From a virus: DNA of 35,198 bases. The stretch is taken from positions 1-35,198 of the IMG/VR virus record IMGVR_UViG_3300042879_003928. One strand, 5' to 3'. The number at the start of each line of letters is the position of its first letter. Positions within the stretch are counted from its first letter, which is position 1. This document shows, one piece after another, positions 34,974 to 35,198 of the stretch. The translations under genes were made by a program, and so were the position numbers. The notes beneath the pieces were generated by a model. The model ran no database searches, had not been told where the DNA came from, and saw only the letters and a list, made by a program, of their open reading frames with translations.

Positions 34974-35198
34974 ATGAGAATTTGTATGATAGTTTTTATT
35001 CTTAGTTTTTGCTCTATGTTTAGTGCGGAGGCCGCTAGGCCAAAGTATTATTCTTATAGTCAGCCAAAAAGTGTGACCCAAAGTTATACTATTAATGTGG
35101 GAGGAGATGATCAGAGTAGATGTCAAGCAGAAGCAAACTACATGGCATCAAATAATATTACTGGTCATGTTTGGGGAACAATAGGAAGCTTTGAAGGT
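34974..35198 (+). CDS. Secreted protein, CAP-like/planctomycete-type (partial)
   Basis: 75 codons present, running off the right edge. MRICMIVFILSFCSMFSAEA is a signal peptide. The mature part includes SRCQAEANYMASNNITGHVW and GTIGSFEG, a pattern (QA.A..MA..G..GH......EG) I associate with secreted proteins of planctomycetes related to CAP/SCP domains. AAGGAGGAATAAT is a strong ribosome-binding site. The family call is tentative. Confidence 0.6.
   Translation, partial: MRICMIVFILSFCSMFSAEAARPKYYSYSQPKSVTQSYTINVGGDDQSRCQAEANYMASNNITGHVWGTIGSFEG

Overview
The window is a piece of a tailed double-stranded DNA bacteriophage genome, AT-rich and of unknown host. Evidence is the block of virion genes on the minus strand (large terminase, portal, protease/scaffold, decoration-like protein, HK97-type major capsid protein, tail-fibre-like proteins), a phage sigma-70 region 2 protein, a tRNA cluster, and dozens of very small tightly packed plus-strand genes. 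Two secreted proteins at the right edge, one resembling proteins I associate with planctomycetes, hint weakly at such a host; this is inference only.

Left arm (1 to about 14230, minus strand): a leftward operon. In transcription order: a 49-aa protein, a sigma factor with a cysteine-rich insertion, a helix-turn-helix/coiled-coil protein that may be the small terminase, GDP-mannose 4,6-dehydratase, an HNH nuclease, an ERCC4-type nuclease, large terminase, portal, a prohead protease/scaffold with a nested internal start, a decoration-like protein, major capsid protein, a terminator, then baseplate/tail-fibre-like proteins. Many genes overlap by a few bases, so translational coupling is likely.

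Control region (14231-14315): divergent promoters. The leftward promoter is a clear sigma-70 type; a small DNA-binding protein gene starts to the right.

Right arm (14315-35198, plus strand): about 55 small genes in short operons. Most operons open with a strong sigma-70 promoter whose spacer carries a conserved CCGATA-like motif. Between operons lies a roughly 85-bp repeat (family A): four alternating inverted half-sites related to TAAGGACTTACGACGA around a GGCCGGCC-like core, thirteen copies plus partial ones. A second dispersed family (B, 37 nt, seven copies) has a covarying hairpin. Some operons carry RNA only: a roughly 435-nt structured candidate RNA (25084-25525), a second one before tRNA-Arg, and nine tRNAs (Leu, Arg, Thr, Gln, Asn, Ser, Ile, Glu, Lys). 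Nearly all tRNAs have anticodons suited to A/U-ending codons, so they probably supplement the host tRNA pool. Recognisable proteins in this arm include a YubB-like ferredoxin-fold protein, a kinase-like protein, a ribosomal L7/L12 C-terminal-domain protein, a phosphoribosyltransferase, a DUF932 protein, HicA-like proteins, several zinc-ribbon microproteins and many one-helix membrane microproteins.

Working model (inference): the right arm is the early, host-takeover region, read by host sigma-70 polymerase and punctuated by a shared repeat/promoter system. The left arm is the late region, perhaps read with the phage sigma factor. The most novel aspect is the punctuation system itself: repeat A, element B, the upstream GCAAAT block and the CCGATA spacer motif recur together at operon boundaries.
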